Below, piece by piece: positions 1-13,460 of a stretch of 64,000 nucleotides of DNA. Position 1 is the first letter of the stretch. The number at the start of each line of letters is the position of its first letter. The translations under genes and the position numbers were made by a program. The stretch comes from Serinus canaria (Eukaryota; Chordata; Aves; Passeriformes; Fringillidae): contig NC_066316.1 of the NCBI RefSeq assembly GCF_022539315.1, positions 6,649,501-6,713,500 on the forward strand. Direction: 5' to 3'. The notes beneath the pieces are model-generated. The model had not been told where the DNA came from and did not search any database. It saw only the letters and a program-made list of their open reading frames with translations.

Positions 1-43
1 CAAGATCAGGCTGGATGGGACTTTGAGCAACCTAGTCTAGCTC
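1..43 (+). mobile_element. CR1 LINE 3' fragment cut by the window edge
   Basis: The first bases read as the CR1 3'-region phrase 'ggctggatgggactttgagc' followed by 'aacctagtctag', the same segment seen near the end of the copy at 9756-10125. Similarity stops at about base 43, so the copy seems to have lost its extreme 3' end, and its left part lies outside the window. Confidence 0.6.
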
Positions 44-3000
44 CCCATCACGAGATGCTTGTACTCTTCATCACAAACTTTCTGGGTTATTTATCCCATA
101 AGAACTGCAAGTTCATGGCCTCAAACCCAGGCTTGCATCCAAGGGGAGTGGTGGGGAGGGCTCAGGTGAGACTCCAGCCCCATACCACAGTGTCAGTCCT
201 CTGCCAACCCCATTGCAAGTTTGCCCACTGTAGTTAATCCCTTCCAGCTGCTGGAGCCACTCAGACATTTTGGCAGTCTGATGTTTCATTAGTGTTTCTG
301 CAGAACTTTAATGGGAAACATTTAGTGTCAACTTCTTGCATTATGTTTGCTCAGCCATAGGCAACGGGGATGTGGGGAAGAAAGTGTTTGTGTATCTTCA
401 TAGTAACTGTGTATTTGTGTGCGTGGTGAAGAGTGAGAGCACACGTTGAGGCAAACAGCCAGCACACACACAACGTGCACACCCATGTGCAGATTTATGC
501 ACACATTTGCTTCCTTTTAGGTTCTGATATTATCATGACCTGTTTTGTAGAGATGCTTGCATAGTTGTGGACTGAATACTTTCTTTTTGCTGATGTTCTA
601 ATCATGTTTATAAATGTAGCCACTGAAGTGTGTTTGCAACTGACATCTAGATAATCTGTGTGTCTACTAGGATTTGATGTGCCTAGACTGTTTTAATGAC
701 AGTTTTCCAAATATATGTGCTTGGCTATTTCTTTACAAGAAAAGTGAGGAGTTAAAATTTAAATTTAAGTATCTTCTGGTGTTAGAAATGTATTTGTATT
801 TTCCAGTCCTCCCACTACTTCAGTCATCAATTTCTAATGAAATGCAAACATCCAATCCCCATGTTCATTGTGAGAATTAAATATGAATATGGCACAAAAG
901 CATCTAATTCTGGTATTGTTTAAGCTCATCTTTTCTCTAATAGCAGTAGAAATACCACATTTCCACTGGTTCCCAGTGCTTTGTAGTCTTTTTTTCTTTC
1001 TGCAAGAATAGATTATTGGTGGCTTTTATCTTAAAATATTAATAGATGTATTAGCTGCTGTGGAAATACTATTTCTTCTGGCAGTTACAAAACTGAAATG
1101 TTTCACAATAAAACATTTCAGAACTATGGGAAGCTTTGAAAAAAGCAACCAAATTTCATTTTAGTCTTTGCAAACTTGCCAGTGTTAAATGTGAATAATA
1201 ATAATAATAATAATAAATGCTATTATTTGGCTTTGACAGATATGCAATTTGTGTGCATTTCCTTAGTCAAAGACATTTTTAGTGCTTGGTAATAATTTCA
1301 TTTGTATTCTAACAGCTAAACTGTAAACCTAGGACACAATTCACATTAATTATGTTTCAGATCAAGCCCTAGTTTGGGTAGACTTGTCAGGATGATGATC
1401 ACAAATGGAGTTTATGCTTTCTGCCTCAAGTTTCTGTTGGACTCTGGCTGTGCTAGGAACCTGGATATTAATTCCTGAATTACACCTGTGTAGTGATAAA
1501 AATGGATTCTGTACATGTGGCTTTTTTAGAGACAAGAGTAACCTGCACAATGGAAAGCAAACTGAGAGTCAGATGGAAAAATCCCACCAGTCTCAGGAGG
1601 AAAAAGGAGGCAAAATGTTGTCAAGAAGTGTGATGGGGTGATTTCTGATTAATTTTTTTTTTGTATTTTCTTTATTTATTACATGAAAGGCAGTATCTTA
1701 CTAGACCTGGCAACTCAGAAAATGATTTTCCAGTAGAAAAAAAAGAGCTACATTTACTGAGTATGGGTGAAAAGACCATTGTTAAATTAATCTAATTCTG
1801 CACAACACAGAGTTCATTCTCTTTCAGGAGAATTTTAGAAACTGGCTGGATTTCAAGCTATGTTTTAATGCAACTTTTTGGCTGCCTGCCTCCTCGGAAA
1901 GTCAAAGGCCTCTGCTCAATAACTGAGTATAAATACAGTCAGAGCAGTAGGTCTTTGTTTCAGTCATGCAGAACCAATTTCTTGTTTGATGGTATCACTG
2001 TTGCATATTTTTAATTGAAACTGTTTTGAGAAGTACTGACGTAAATCCTCATTATTATTCTGTTTTTCCCCTGTAAGATTATGGTGCTGTCTGACTTTGT
2101 TTGATATTGCTGTGATCACCAGCACTTACATTCAAACACAGACATATCCCCAAATTTGGGAATTGGGATAAGAACTACCTTTCAGTGATTAAAACCAGAG
2201 TGCCAGAGAGTACCAGTGTATTCATTAGCCTGTTAATGAAATGCTTCTGCTAATGCTAATTGTTATAAAGATTTAATAGGTTTAACATGGGGCTATGGCA
2301 CAACCCCAGCAGCCCTCAGTGCTCCTACTGAATCTAAATATTCCTCCTGGTAAATATGCCTGATGTTTATTCCATAGTGATGATTACCTCTGGTGCCCAA
2401 CAAAAAGAAGTGAACCTCTCCTGTACATTGGACACACCTTTCAAAGCAGCATTTTTAAAATAACAAGCATTCCTTGAAAATCTGCTCTTCTTCCTTCTCA
2501 AAATTAACAGTTCCCGTGAATAAGGCATCTCTTTTAGAAGATATTCTTTTAATCAGCAATTCTTTCTGTCAGTGGCTCTTTTACAGAGAGTTAGATGCTG
2601 AAAAAAGGTGTGAGCGTAGTTGAATTGTAAGTTACAAAAAGGGAAATAACTCATACTGTGTCTATAAAGTGTGTGTGGAAAATTCTTCCTTCTGCCCCCA
2701 ACTGGTACCTGACTCCCAGGAGGAGGGTGAAAGGCCTGAATATTCAGTTTAGAAAATTAATGCAGTCTTAGAGAGTGGAAAGTTTCTTTTTTCCAGCAAG
2801 GGTCAGATTTTGAAATCCATCCATGGCTTTTGCTTGGCCTTGCATTTGAAATGGTTATCTGAGGTTTATCCTGGTGACCTCTTCCAGCCTCTTCAATCTT
2901 TCAGGTATCTTGGGAAGAATTTGGAATGCAGCTCTGCAATACCCTTGCCAGTCAGGGAAATAAGACTTCTTCTGTTCCTGCTTTTGAAGGATGATGCTGA

Positions 3001-4431
3001 AGCAAAGGCAAGACCAAAGGATGCAAGCTGTTTGCTGAGTGTCAGTATTTGGAGGATGTTTTTTCTGGTCTGTGTGTTTTCAGACAGCCCTTGAGGGGCC
3101 TGGGGGATAGATGTGTTCTGTGACCTGTCCCAGTGAGAATCCCAGCACACTGAACACTTTGCCCCTTTTTTAAAGTTGGACTAGATGGGATAATTTTTCT
3201 TCATCTATAGCTGTGAAAATAAGTCTGATCCTTAACTGATTCATAGCTCTTTTCTGTGCTGTTGTGATCTATCAGCTCTTTAATTTATGAGATAAGGTCA
3301 TAGAAATTAGTAGCAACATTTAGCACAAGTGATGACAGCTACAATGCTTTAATATCACAACATCTCACTTCCTTTGGTCCTCAGTGCCTGCCACACGGTT
3401 CTTGTTTTCTCTTCTTTGATTTTGCCACATAACAAACCTGGAATTTTAGAACTGATGCAAGTTTATGAGTAGTTGAGTTTCATGTTCATCTTCCATTCAC
3501 CTTTCTTTTTAGACTGATCTTACTGGGTCTTCTCAGGGCAGATCTGGTTATTCCCTCTACTTTTTAATGCTTATACGGTGGTTAATGTGGTTTTGTCACC
3601 TCCTACTTCTTACTCTTTACTCTACAAATGTATTTTAAGTTAGGAAAATACACCTGTAGCACTTTGCCATCACTTCAAACAGGTGACGTTCCCTGAAGGA
3701 AAAGGAAATTCCTAGGTTTTCTGTGTGCTGACTGAGTAGTTAAATATTTGAATGCGGTCAATATTTAATCAATTAGATTTTTCAAAGGCACACAAAAAAC
3801 CTGGCAGTCCTCTTGTTTGTTTATTAGTAGTAGGCTCAGGTAGGGTGATTATATGTTGTGTCACTAAGAGACAGAAAGGAATATTTGGGAAGACTCTGAA
3901 ATGTAAATTTGGTGAGCAGTCTACCAAGAGGGAACAAAGACGGGGATTATAGGAAGGAATTTGCAGGCAAAGGCAGATTAAAGGGACTTTGTTTTACTCA
4001 TTAGTTTCTGTTCCTTCAGGAGATGGGCTATAAATCACCTGAAAAGCTCAAGAGTCCGCTTGCAGGCTCTGTGCACTTGAAACTGTGTTGAGTTTTTGCG
4101 CTCACTTCTCCCTCAAATACCAAACTAATTGGAAAGAAAAAGTGTGAGTGCTTTGTGTGTGCTGATGGGTCATACAGAGGGTTACAGAAAGTGTGCACAT
4201 CGAACTTTTTAGCCCTCTTCCAATCTTTTTGTTCCATAAGGAAAACGTGGCCCAAACTCTGCCCTGGCTCACTATGGCCAGGGCACTGGGTAGACCATCT
4301 GGGGCATTGGTCTGAAATTTGTAGTAAATACCTACAAAAATACTCACTGCTGGCAATTTCGTGGATGGACTCAGTTTCCAAGGGCAGTTTTAGTCACCAC
4401 AAGGTAAGGATATCAAGCTATGAGCATCCAA
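44..4431. other. Intronic stretch, one microsatellite, otherwise no gene seen
   Basis: Open frames here are short (60-94 codons), overlap each other on both strands and match no family I know. A stretch at about 2215-2280 is rich in homeodomain-like taat/atta words and lacks repeats; it could be a conserved non-coding element but nothing in the sequence proves it. A weak CR1-like phrase ('ttggactagatggga', about 3176-3190) may be an old LINE scrap. Confidence 0.5.
1194..1216. repeat. (AAT)n microsatellite
   Basis: About seven uninterrupted AAT/ATA triplets in intronic sequence. Length is likely polymorphic. No link to a gene feature is visible. Confidence 0.9.
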
Positions 4432-4895
4432 AGCTGGGAAGATGGTGAAGGGCCTTAAGGGAAGCCCCATGAGGAGTGGCTGAGGTCACTTGGTCTGTTC
4501 AGCAGCCTTGGAGAAGAGGAGACGGAGGGGAGACCTCTCATCAATCTCCAGCGGGGAGATTGCTCTCATGAGGGGCCGAGGAGGGGCAGGCACCCATCTC
4601 TTCTGCTGGGGGGAGCCAGGGATAGGACCTGGGGGAATGGCCTGAATGAGTGTGAAGGAGAAGAGGAGTGGGCTGGATGACAGGAGAAGGTTCTTCCCCT
4701 GGAGGGTGGTTGGGCACTGGGAATGGCTCCCCAGGGAAGCGGTCACTGCACCGAGCCTGACGGATTTCCAGAAGTGTTTGTACAACACTCTCAGGCACAC
4801 GGTGTGATTCTTGGGGTCGTCCTGTTCAAGACCAGAGGAGCTGGACTTGATGATCCTTGTGGATCCCTTCTAACTCAGGATATTCTGTGATTCTT
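4432..4895 (+). mobile_element. CR1 LINE, 5'-truncated 3' end, sense to MACROD2
   Basis: The segment shows the ordered phrases of an avian CR1 3' end: 'gatggtgaagggcctt', 'gaggagtggctgag', 'ctgttcagcagccttggaga', 'aggagacggaggggagacct', 'ggttcttcccctggagggtg', 'ctccccagggaagcggtcac', 'ggatcccttctaactcagga' and the terminal 'attctgtgattctt'. It is about 460 bp and lacks the reverse-transcriptase reading frame, the usual outcome of incomplete reverse transcription. It looks fairly well preserved compared with the short fragments elsewhere in the window. Open frames on both strands inside it are by-products of the element. The subtype was not assigned. Confidence 0.93.
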
Positions 4896-7402
4896 AGCTG
4901 GAAAAGCAGAGGCAGGGTGTGAATAATTTAAAATGCTTGGGGCCTTGTGACCCTTTCTGCTTGTGTCTCCTGGGTACCCCTGGGCTAGGGAATGCATTTG
5001 CCTTCTGTGGTCTCTATGGGTATGTAGTTTTAAGTTGGAACAAGCTTTACTCTTCACTCTTTCTCCCACTGAGGCCTTTGGCAAAGATCTCCAACATTTT
5101 TAGACAGTGCCAGGTCTATTTCCCAGGAAGTGTTAAAGTACATTACTAATGTAACGGTGTGAGGACGGAATTTTTCTTCCAGCTCGTAGGAGCTGTAGGA
5201 ATTTTCTCTTCTTGACACAGAAAATCCAGTAGGCCTGAAATCTCCTTTCCAGCTCAGCATGGTGATCAGGCAAAGTCTCATGGTGATCACTGAGGAACAC
5301 CCCGTTACAGCACAATTTTCCCAATTCCGTCAAAAGTCATTTATCCAATGGCTTGGCCAGCACTGTAAGTGCAGCTTGAGATTCCTATTAGGTAATCTGA
5401 GCAGACAGGTAGAACAAATTAAAGGAATAACATGGTGGCATGGGGTAGGTTGGTGGAGCATAGCTTGTGCTCCCTCATTTCCCTTCCAGCTGTGTGAATG
5501 CCCGTCTGAGTTGCTTTGGACATTTAAGCCTCATGTTCTGCTTTGCACTACTCCTGCTTTCATCAGGTGTCACTTGCCAAGGCCTTGCTGGGACTGCTCA
5601 AAGCCTAACCTGCAGGGAGGCAGGAATGACCAGTTTATTTCCTTGGTGGTTTTTTGTTTTCAAGTGACAGACTTTTCTCTTCCGTGTGACTTGCCTTTGC
5701 CCTGCAGCTCGATCTCTGATTCTGTGCTAAGCCAAGAATCCTTAATCACCACAAAAATTACAAATTCTTCATTGTGAAGCATTACTCTAAGGTCTGCCAG
5801 AATGAAAAATTCCCTTTAAAAATTGCATGTTGATAAGTTTGATGTGGATTATGTTCTACAGTGATCCCTAAGGATTTTTTAATTTTTGCACCTGTTTTAC
5901 CTCTGAATGCAGTTTGTGTGGAGGAAGGGCTGCCATTCTGTGCACAACACACTTGCAAAACTTTCTATGCCTTACTGTACAAGGACTTATGCAAAATCCT
6001 TAAGGTTTTTTTTTTTCAGTAAAAACCAGTTATTGTGTGCAAAATTTGAAATTTGTGTGACAATTAAGTTTTTTGTTTTGTGTTATCAAATTAGCACATC
6101 CTAATATACTATAAGTGCTAGTAAAGTGTCTGTTAAAAGACACTTAGCAGGTGAACTTAGTGTTTCAATTCTCTGTCTTGCATTTGGTAATGTGACAGGA
6201 GAGATCTTGAACACATGCTCCTTATGCTTGAAACAAAAACAAAATCCTTTATGCAACATAGAGAAGATTGTCTCTTAAAAAAAAGTTGAAACAACTTGTT
6301 ATGAAAATACTAGCTGCTGAGAAAGAGAATAAACATGCCATTAGGTATTCAAAAACATATAGTTTGCCTTGAGCATTGTAGTTGTTATTCACATTCCTTT
6401 CTGTTGAAAAGATACTGTCTAATGTATTGACTTTATGCCTGCAAATAATGCTTTTTGCTGATTATACAGGTGAAATTTTAGAAATATGAAGTAAGAGACA
6501 TTTACAGGCAAGGGTCCCATGCAACACTTTCATATTATTACATTTAAAAATAAAAACTAAAAGTCAAATAACTGCAGATTATGATAGCGCATTTGGTGTA
6601 AATTTGGTTAGATGCACTTTCTTTGGCTGTTAAATACTGATTTTGGGTCTAGATTCTTCATAACATGATATTTTGCCTCCTGTTGTGTGGCCCAGAGATG
6701 CCTAGGATGGAGGTGGGACTAGGGCAGGGCTCATAAATACAGCAATGTTATTTGGTTTTTAATTGCAGTGGAATTTATGGCACTTTCACTAAATCTCTAC
6801 TGCTGCCAGAATGCCATCAGGCAGTGAATGTGCAAAGGCTTTTACGTGATGTCTGGACTGCAGTGGGTCTCAGGCTTTAGTGATCTAGCCTTTTTGTCTG
6901 TGAATGCATCACTGAGGTTGTATTTGTAAAGTGTTCTTGGGTTTCAGTTGGTTCAGTGCTTCAGGACAGAGAGTACCTGGCCAAGTTTCTCAAGAAGGCT
7001 TTTGCTATTTTGAAGTATGGGATAACCCTCTTCTCTTTGTGTTGGGATCTTTGAGAGTGTTGTAGTCAAAGATCATGATCATCCCTCTGACTCCACTGAC
7101 AGGGTTTTGGGAATCTTAACATCTGTTGTCTTAACTCTCATAATTTTGGCACTGAACAGGGCTCTGTGCTGAGCAGAAGCATAGTGCAAGACACAAATAA
7201 TCTCTATTTGTGAGCCATCCATAGACCCTTGCATCTGACTTGTGCAAGTGCTGTCACTGATTTGCCATATTTGCTTTTTGTTCCTCTTATTCACAAAAGA
7301 AATTATCTTAGTGTCAATCCATCTGTGTTGGAAATGCCCACAAAACTTCCTCCAGCATGGACAGAACCACAAACTTTGCAGGACCAAGGCAGCTGGTCCT
7401 CA

Positions 7403-7469
7403 ACATTTGCCTTTCATTCATGCTTTGAGTTTTAAACATTTGCCTTTCAACTCATGCTTTGAGTTTTAA
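7403..7469. repeat. 33-bp tandem duplication
   Basis: Two adjacent copies (7403-7435 and 7436-7469) both begin 'acatttgccttt' and end 'catgctttgagtttta'. They differ by a small substitution/insertion in the middle. It is a simple local duplication within intron. Confidence 0.9.
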
Positions 7470-8560
7470 AATGAAAATACAAAGTCTGCTCCTGACAGCT
7501 GGTGAGGGTATTCTTGGTGATGGCTTGGAATGTCTTGGACTCTATAGATGTGACTGAATGGGGCATGCAGATGTTTCTAAATGATTCTGCTAAAATTGTT
7601 GCTTCTGATGCAGATAATAAAAAATAATATAAACCCAGTCAATAACTACTAGTCTTGCACTGGAGGGCTATCTTGTTTGGGTTATTTTTGTAGTAGGAGT
7701 TATGACTTTTTTTCCCCAAAACACTAATCAGGTTCTTTCACAGGGATGGTCAAATGATGGGGGAAAAATTTACACCTTCAGAGACACGATAGCACAAATA
7801 CCTGTTTCTACTGAAGGCTGACGGTTTCTTTTTGCAAACACATTTTTTAATGTGTTTACCATTCTGGCACCTTTCATGTGTTACATGGTCAGTCCCTGGT
7901 GTCTGAACCCTACAATTAAGCATCTGTCAACACTCTAACCATGACATGCCATCATGTCAAGGCTGACATTCTTTTTTGTGTGCTCCAAATGTTTTAGCTT
8001 TAAATCTTATTCTTCTAAGTGTGTACTCTTGTTTCTCATTGATTTGCAATGTAATTTTGCATAACAGTAGAATATTGTTTTGAAGTAGCTGAAGAGTTTT
8101 TTATAAATCAGTATATCTAGTCTAATAAATCAGATGGTGGACAATGCATTGATTTTGGTTTATTCAGTTGAAAATTGAGAGTCTAATTCTTGGTAAGTGG
8201 TAGGAATGGTCTTATGCTAGCTAATGCCTGAGAAGAAGAATGCTATCCTTCATCACTGAATTAATTAATAGCAGTTTATATTCTCTCAGGGTGACTGGCC
8301 CAGTGTTGTTAATCATGTCAGGCTTCTCTGATTTATGTTTAGTGTAGCACTTTTTTCATGTAAGGCTTACTGTCTGTTTCAAAACACAGTGGTCCGAGGG
8401 TGGGTATAAAATTACTGGATGGGTTTGCTAGGCTTGTGCTCCTCAAACTCTGGTACAATACTTCTTCAGACAGGTGTGGGGTAAAGTTTGTTTCATTTTA
8501 AAATTGTCTGAAAATGATGTTAAAATTAAATTCAATATTAAGTTTAAAATTCAGCTCAGT

Positions 8561-8612
8561 ACTGAACAATGTCAAATTGTTCAGTCAAAAATTTGACAAA
8601 CTGTCAAATTCT
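8561..8612. repeat. Clustered small inverted repeats around gtcaaa
   Basis: ACTGAACAA (8561-8569) is followed after 7 bases by its exact complement TTGTTCAGT (8577-8585). This overlaps a second short inverted repeat, GTCAAA-aa-TTTGAC (8584-8597). The word gtcaaa or its complement recurs four times within about 50 bases. It could fold as a small hairpin in the transcript; no function is implied. Confidence 0.6.
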
Positions 8613-9755
8613 TGTGCTTGCATCTGTTTGAATCTGGTACAACTGAAATATAAACACATGGGTATGTGCTCTGCTGGATATAGAGAGTATTTACAGTTGA
8701 GCATCTATTTCAGAACGGGGATGAAATCTGTGCAACTGACTGGTTGCCATCTTATCCTGTGTCTAATTTTATTTTTTTTCCTTACATATAAACAAGAGAA
8801 AAAAGTAAAATACTCTTCTCTTTGGTTGTTCTGGTATACAGATACTGTTTAAAGTAATTGGCTTTATTGTTTGAATATCAGACCAATGCAAAGAAACAAT
8901 GCTTTAAGACGCTGACTTCAAAGCATCAAAGAAAACAGTATCCTGCCTGCTTCTAGTGCACTGCCCTGCTTTTAGCCTAGCATAACTTAGTTTTCTCCAC
9001 AACAGATTTTTTTGGCTAAGGTGGATAATGAGCAGGTGAAATGTGATGGGACATTGGACCCAGATGTGAATATGGTAGTGGCTGCCAAAGTTGGTCATGC
9101 CCAGGGTCACTCTGAGTCCTAGTGGCCCTGGGTGAGCCACAGAGTGAGGTCATTTTTCTCTTGACTCACCAGCCAGGAAATTATTCTGTGGAGGTATTAA
9201 TTCAGCCCAGAGAACTGACCTCCTGCTCTTTGGAAGGAATATCAAGTCACTGGTTAATAGTGTTGTGTGCTTCCACTAACAAGGAGGTTGATTTAAAGTC
9301 TTTTCAGTTGGTGTTCTCACATGGACCTACATCAAGGAGGCTTGGTTGAGAAAACTGCCGAGCTAAAATGGAAATAAATATACACTAGGGGGGAATAGCA
9401 GAGCTATAAAAATATTCATAAAGTCTGTGTTTAAATAACACAGTGCAGCATCTTTTGACGGAGGCATATTGTGTGTAATAAAGGAAACATTTGAGGTTAA
9501 CTGCTGTAGGTGGAGGTTATGTGCCAATGAAGCAAACCCTTCTGTCCCTTCTGTGACTTACTCAGATGGCAGAGCCTGCCTGCGATGCAATCCTGCTGCA
9601 TCACTTCACATGGCACTCTTGTGCCCTTGGGAGCAGAGGTTCATCTGTGTGCTTTAGAGGGAAAAAAGTGGCTCTGCACACGTGTGCTCCCTCTCTCAGG
9701 GCACACGGTGATTGCAGCAGAGCTGTAGTGGTGGAAGTCTTCTTCTGCTGTGGAT

Positions 9756-10125
9756 GCAGGCTGGGAGAGATGGGGCTGGAGAAGATTCCAGGGAGACCTT
9801 CATAGCAGCCTTCAGTACCTAATGGGGCTGCAAGAGAGCTCTTTACAAGGGCATGAAGTGATAGAAGAAGGGAGAATGTCTTCCAAGTCACAGAGGGCAG
9901 GTTTAAATTAGATAATAGGAAAAGGTTCTTCACTGTGAGTGTGATGAGGCACTAGCACAGGTTTCCTAGAAAAGCTATGGGTCCCCCATCCCTGGAGGTG
10001 TTCAAGGCCAGGTTGGATGGTGCTTGGAGCAGCCTGCTCTAGTGGAAGGTGTCCCTGCCCATGGCAGGGAGATGGAACTAGATGATCTTTAAGGTGCCTC
10101 CCAATCTAAACCATTCTGTGATGAT
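9756..10125 (+). mobile_element. CR1 LINE, 5'-truncated 3' end, sense to MACROD2
   Basis: Ordered CR1 phrases are visible: 'gagatggggctggagaag', 'ccagggagaccttcatagca', 'ttacaagggcatgaagtgat', 'ataggaaaaggttcttcact', 'ggtgttcaaggccaggttgg', 'ggaaggtgtccctgcccatg', 'aactagatgatctttaaggt' and the end 'ccattctgtgatgat'. The subtype differs from the 4432-4895 copy: it carries the 'tggaaggtgtccctgcccat' type 3' end. There is no intact coding part. Confidence 0.93.
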
Positions 10126-10727
10126 AGATGTCTATTCTGATGGCAGTTTACCTTTCCAGCATGCTGCCTAATTTCTGAATTATTTGCTTTAAGTATATAA
10201 TAGCTTGCTTCAGTAAATATGTGATTCTCTACTAATGTTTGTTTTCAATTTTTCTGCTTCTCCTTAATCTTCCATTCCCCTTATTCTCTCACTTTATTGT
10301 AGCTTAGTTATAAAAGTGTGCAACTCTAATAGTCTAGTAATAGACATGTAGTAGATACTGGAATGTTTCCTAAGTATATGAATATTTCTGACTCCTTATT
10401 GTAGGAACAGCAAATAAAGGCTTGTTGGTGGCACTCCTTAGGCACACTCAGTGTGCATGTTTGCAGGGAGGAATAGGTGGATGTACAGATTTGTGTGGGT
10501 GCTCTTTCTCTGCACAAGATCAACTGCTTTAATTGCTCACTCTTCCTTCATCCATCTTCTTTAAGATGCTGAATCAAAATCCCATCCCTCTGCTAATCTC
10601 TCTCCACATCATCTATTAGATTTCCTAACCACTCCATAATTTCTACAAGAACTAACAGATCGTCAGACGCCTGTAATAAAGGCGCTGTTTCCTTCCAGCT
10701 GACTGCACAGCACAGTCACACACACTG
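10126..10727. other. Intronic stretch, nothing recognised
   Basis: Unique-looking AT-leaning sequence between a CR1 end and the ~205-bp duplication. No coherent reading frame, repeat or RNA gene was seen. Confidence 0.5.
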
Positions 10728-11132
10728 AGCACCGTAAAGCTCTGAGCTGCCTGATGGAAAAGGGAGCAGCAGGAAACGTGCCCTAAATGAACCATGTGCA
10801 GCAGAGCTGCACTTGAGTCCAGAGCTCTGAGGGGTAAAATACTGCACCTTTCAGTTCATAATCTGCAATGCTGTTGTCTCTGAGCCATGAACTGCATTGT
10901 TGCTGGTGTAGGGGCTTGGATTATCCTAAGCATCATAAAGCTTCGAGCATTTTCCCTAATGGAAAAGGGAGCAGCAAGGAAACGTGCCCTAAATGCACCA
11001 TGTGCAGCAGAGCTGCACTTCAGTCCAGAGCTCTGAGGGGTAAAATACTGCACCTTTCAGTTCATAATCTGCAATCCTGTTATCTCTGAGCCATGAACTG
11101 CATTGTTGCTGATGTAGAGGCTGGATTATCCT
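10728..11132. repeat. ~205-bp tandem duplication (two copies)
   Basis: Copy 1 (10728-10928) and copy 2 (10929-11132) align almost end to end with a spacing of about 205 bases. Shared blocks include 'ggaaaagggagcagca', 'aaacgtgccctaaatg', 'accatgtgcagcagagctgc', 'agtccagagctctgaggggt' and 'aaaatactgcacctttcagt'. Only a scatter of substitutions separates the copies (for example aatgAacc/aatgCacc, cttGag/cttCag, ctgttGtc/ctgttAtc). The high similarity suggests a recent event. Open frames here are repeated in both copies and are not convincing genes. Confidence 0.95.
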
Positions 11133-13382
11133 TTCTGCTTTTTCTACCACATATCCAAAAGTTGACACTTTTATGTTGTCGGACAGTAGATCAAGTTTTA
11201 CAGCCACAGCAAAGGATTAAAACTGTTTTGTACTGGGGACATTCAGAGGATAAACAGGGCTGTGTTATAGGAGGGAATGGCAGTCAGCTGTGTTACCATC
11301 TGGGAGAGAAACACTGAAGTGCTATTAATATGTAAAACTTTTTGATTTTATTATTTTTTTCAGAATTGGTAGCATTCCTAAAGAACTAATTACAATTCTG
11401 TAGTCAATTTTGGTGTGAAAGGATGCTGCAAACAGTATTACAACAACAATTAACATGAGCACAACTATCTTCTCATTTGCTTTTAAGGTGTCTTCTTCAG
11501 ACAGTAGAGAACAGAGGTGCCATCAGATCAGGTTTTGTGTGTGGCAATAAATCCACTGTGGTGCCATGAGCACTCCATTTGACACAGAAGAGGACAGTGC
11601 TGCAGATTCTTCTCTATCTCAGCAGAGCTTATCCATATGTATGGCAGTTACTCTTTTAATTCAATGTCGTAATCACTTAAATATCCTAATTGGCTAATTT
11701 TATTATTGCATTTACTGCTAATGTGCTAATTGTTTTCTTTCTGGGAAAGCTGTAAAAAATGATACTTGATTTATTTATCTTCTGCTTAATTTAGTTTTAT
11801 TACAATATGGTTTGATTTCATTCTGTATTTCAGGAAATCATTATCATACATAAATATTTTAATGAAGAAGGGTAGGGGCAGAGTCAAAAAGGGAGAAGAC
11901 AGATAAATACAAGGTAGAAATTTTGTGTTTAGATGAATTTCTTTTGTGATCACAACATGTTTGGCTGTATTTCATTCACTTAGTTTCCTTGCAATAAAAC
12001 ACAAAAATAAAAAGCCAATCAGTGCAAACTCTCCAGGGTTTCAGTGTCCTGGATTCTGGTCAACATGGCCCAATTGCCTCTTTACTTTCTCGAAAGCATC
12101 CACCCTTTGAAAAGGCTCATACAGCTGTGCATAATTGCTGAGACTCTGCACAGCCCTGAGCTGTGGAAGGGAATTAGCTCCCCAGAGCCAGGATGCTTTC
12201 CTTTGAGGGAAAACAGGGCAGGAACAGCTTCTCATCAATACCGGGTGAAGTACAGAAACCATTAAGTCCCATCTGGGAAGTCCAGCTCTCTCTATTACAG
12301 GCAGAGATTCCTGTAATACCAATTCATCAGCCTATTTGCTGTACTTTTGCTGTGCTGATTATTTTGATGGCTGTGTTAGTTGCTCCAAAGGCCATTGCTG
12401 ACACTTCTAGGGGCGAAAAGCAAAGTAAATTCTGAAGATAAGCTTCAGTTCAGGAAATGAAGGAATGTTTATGCTTAAATTGGAGCCCACACTGGCTACA
12501 GGTCTGCAGCATTTTGCTCCTTTTGAATTTTCTGGGTCAAAACTTGGAGTAAGACCCATGATTTTGTTTCATCAGTTGTGGGTAATTCTAGAGACTTTAT
12601 TCACCTTACAGCATTTGTGGAAGGTGCACAGGTTTATCTTGATTCAGAGCTATTAATAGCTATCAATATGGTTAAGAGCTCGTGCTTTTTCTGATATGGG
12701 AGGGAGAAAAAAAGGGCATTCTGACCTCTGTAATTTCTCTCTTTTTTTGCAGTACGTCCTAAACTCCTACATATGCCTAATTTCTAAGTAGTCCAAATCT
12801 TCTGGTTTTGAATTTTCCTTTTAGTCATGGAAATAAGGATGGAATTCCAATTCACTGAACCATGAAGCCAATAAAGAATCAAATACAGTGTTTGCAAGGG
12901 TCAGCTGGGTAAAAACTAGACTTGAATATCCAAATAGCAGAGAATGTTCTTCTCAATTGTTCTCTTTCTGAGAAGTTACCAAATTGGAAAAGAGTGCCTC
13001 TCTTAATGAGAATATGTATTTTGCAATTTTATAGCTTATTGGTTACAAGATGTATTTTTAAAGTTTTGCCTGTTTTCCTTCTCATTGCCTGTTCATAAAC
13101 ATCCCCTTTACATGACCTTAGAGATGCCTCATGGAATTTCTTGCAGTCAGTAGCATTTCCATGTCATCCCTGATGAATCTTTAAGAATCCTAAGACTTTC
13201 TCTTTTTAAGGGTTTTTGGGTTCATTCTCTGATGTAGATAGCCCATCTCTCTTAGAAGTCCTTTTCAGCAGTAAAAGATAGTGTTAGTTTTTCCTAGAAG
13301 TCAAGGAGTTTTTGGGTAACAATTTTGAGGATTAAATATATTGTGCTGTCTCCCTAGCTATATTGAACAAGCTTCTATCCAT

Positions 13383-13460
13383 TAGGGTTTTTTGTGGGTT
13401 GTTTTAATTTTTTTCTTTTTGTTTTGGGTTTTTGTGTGTGTATTTTTGTTTTTAATAATT
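13383..13460 (+). repeat. T/G-rich low-complexity tract
   Basis: The + strand is almost free of A and C except for short islands, with runs such as 'ggttttttgtgggttgtttt' and 'ttgggtttttgtgtgtgtat'. It resembles the larger tract at 17160-17325. In the sense transcript this would be a U/G-rich segment. Confidence 0.8.

Larger units (their letters stand above)
4896..9755. other. Intronic stretch, no gene recognised
   Basis: It contains the longest open frame of the window, 5259-5777 (+, 172 codons). This has no recognisable domain, is rich in Cys, Ser and Leu without pattern, and lacks splice or promoter support. Small inverted repeats occur at 6124-6145 (8-bp arms) and 8561-8585 (9-bp arms). 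A 33-bp tandem duplication lies at 7403-7469. Confidence 0.5.

Noticed and set aside
5259..5777. Longest open frame (172 codons, +)
   Set aside because: No recognisable domain, no promoter or splice context, and it lies in intron of a large gene; a frame of this length is expected by chance in 64 kb read in six frames.
6124..6145. Hairpin with 8-bp arms as a possible microRNA
   Set aside because: The stem is far too short for a microRNA precursor and the flanks do not extend the pairing.
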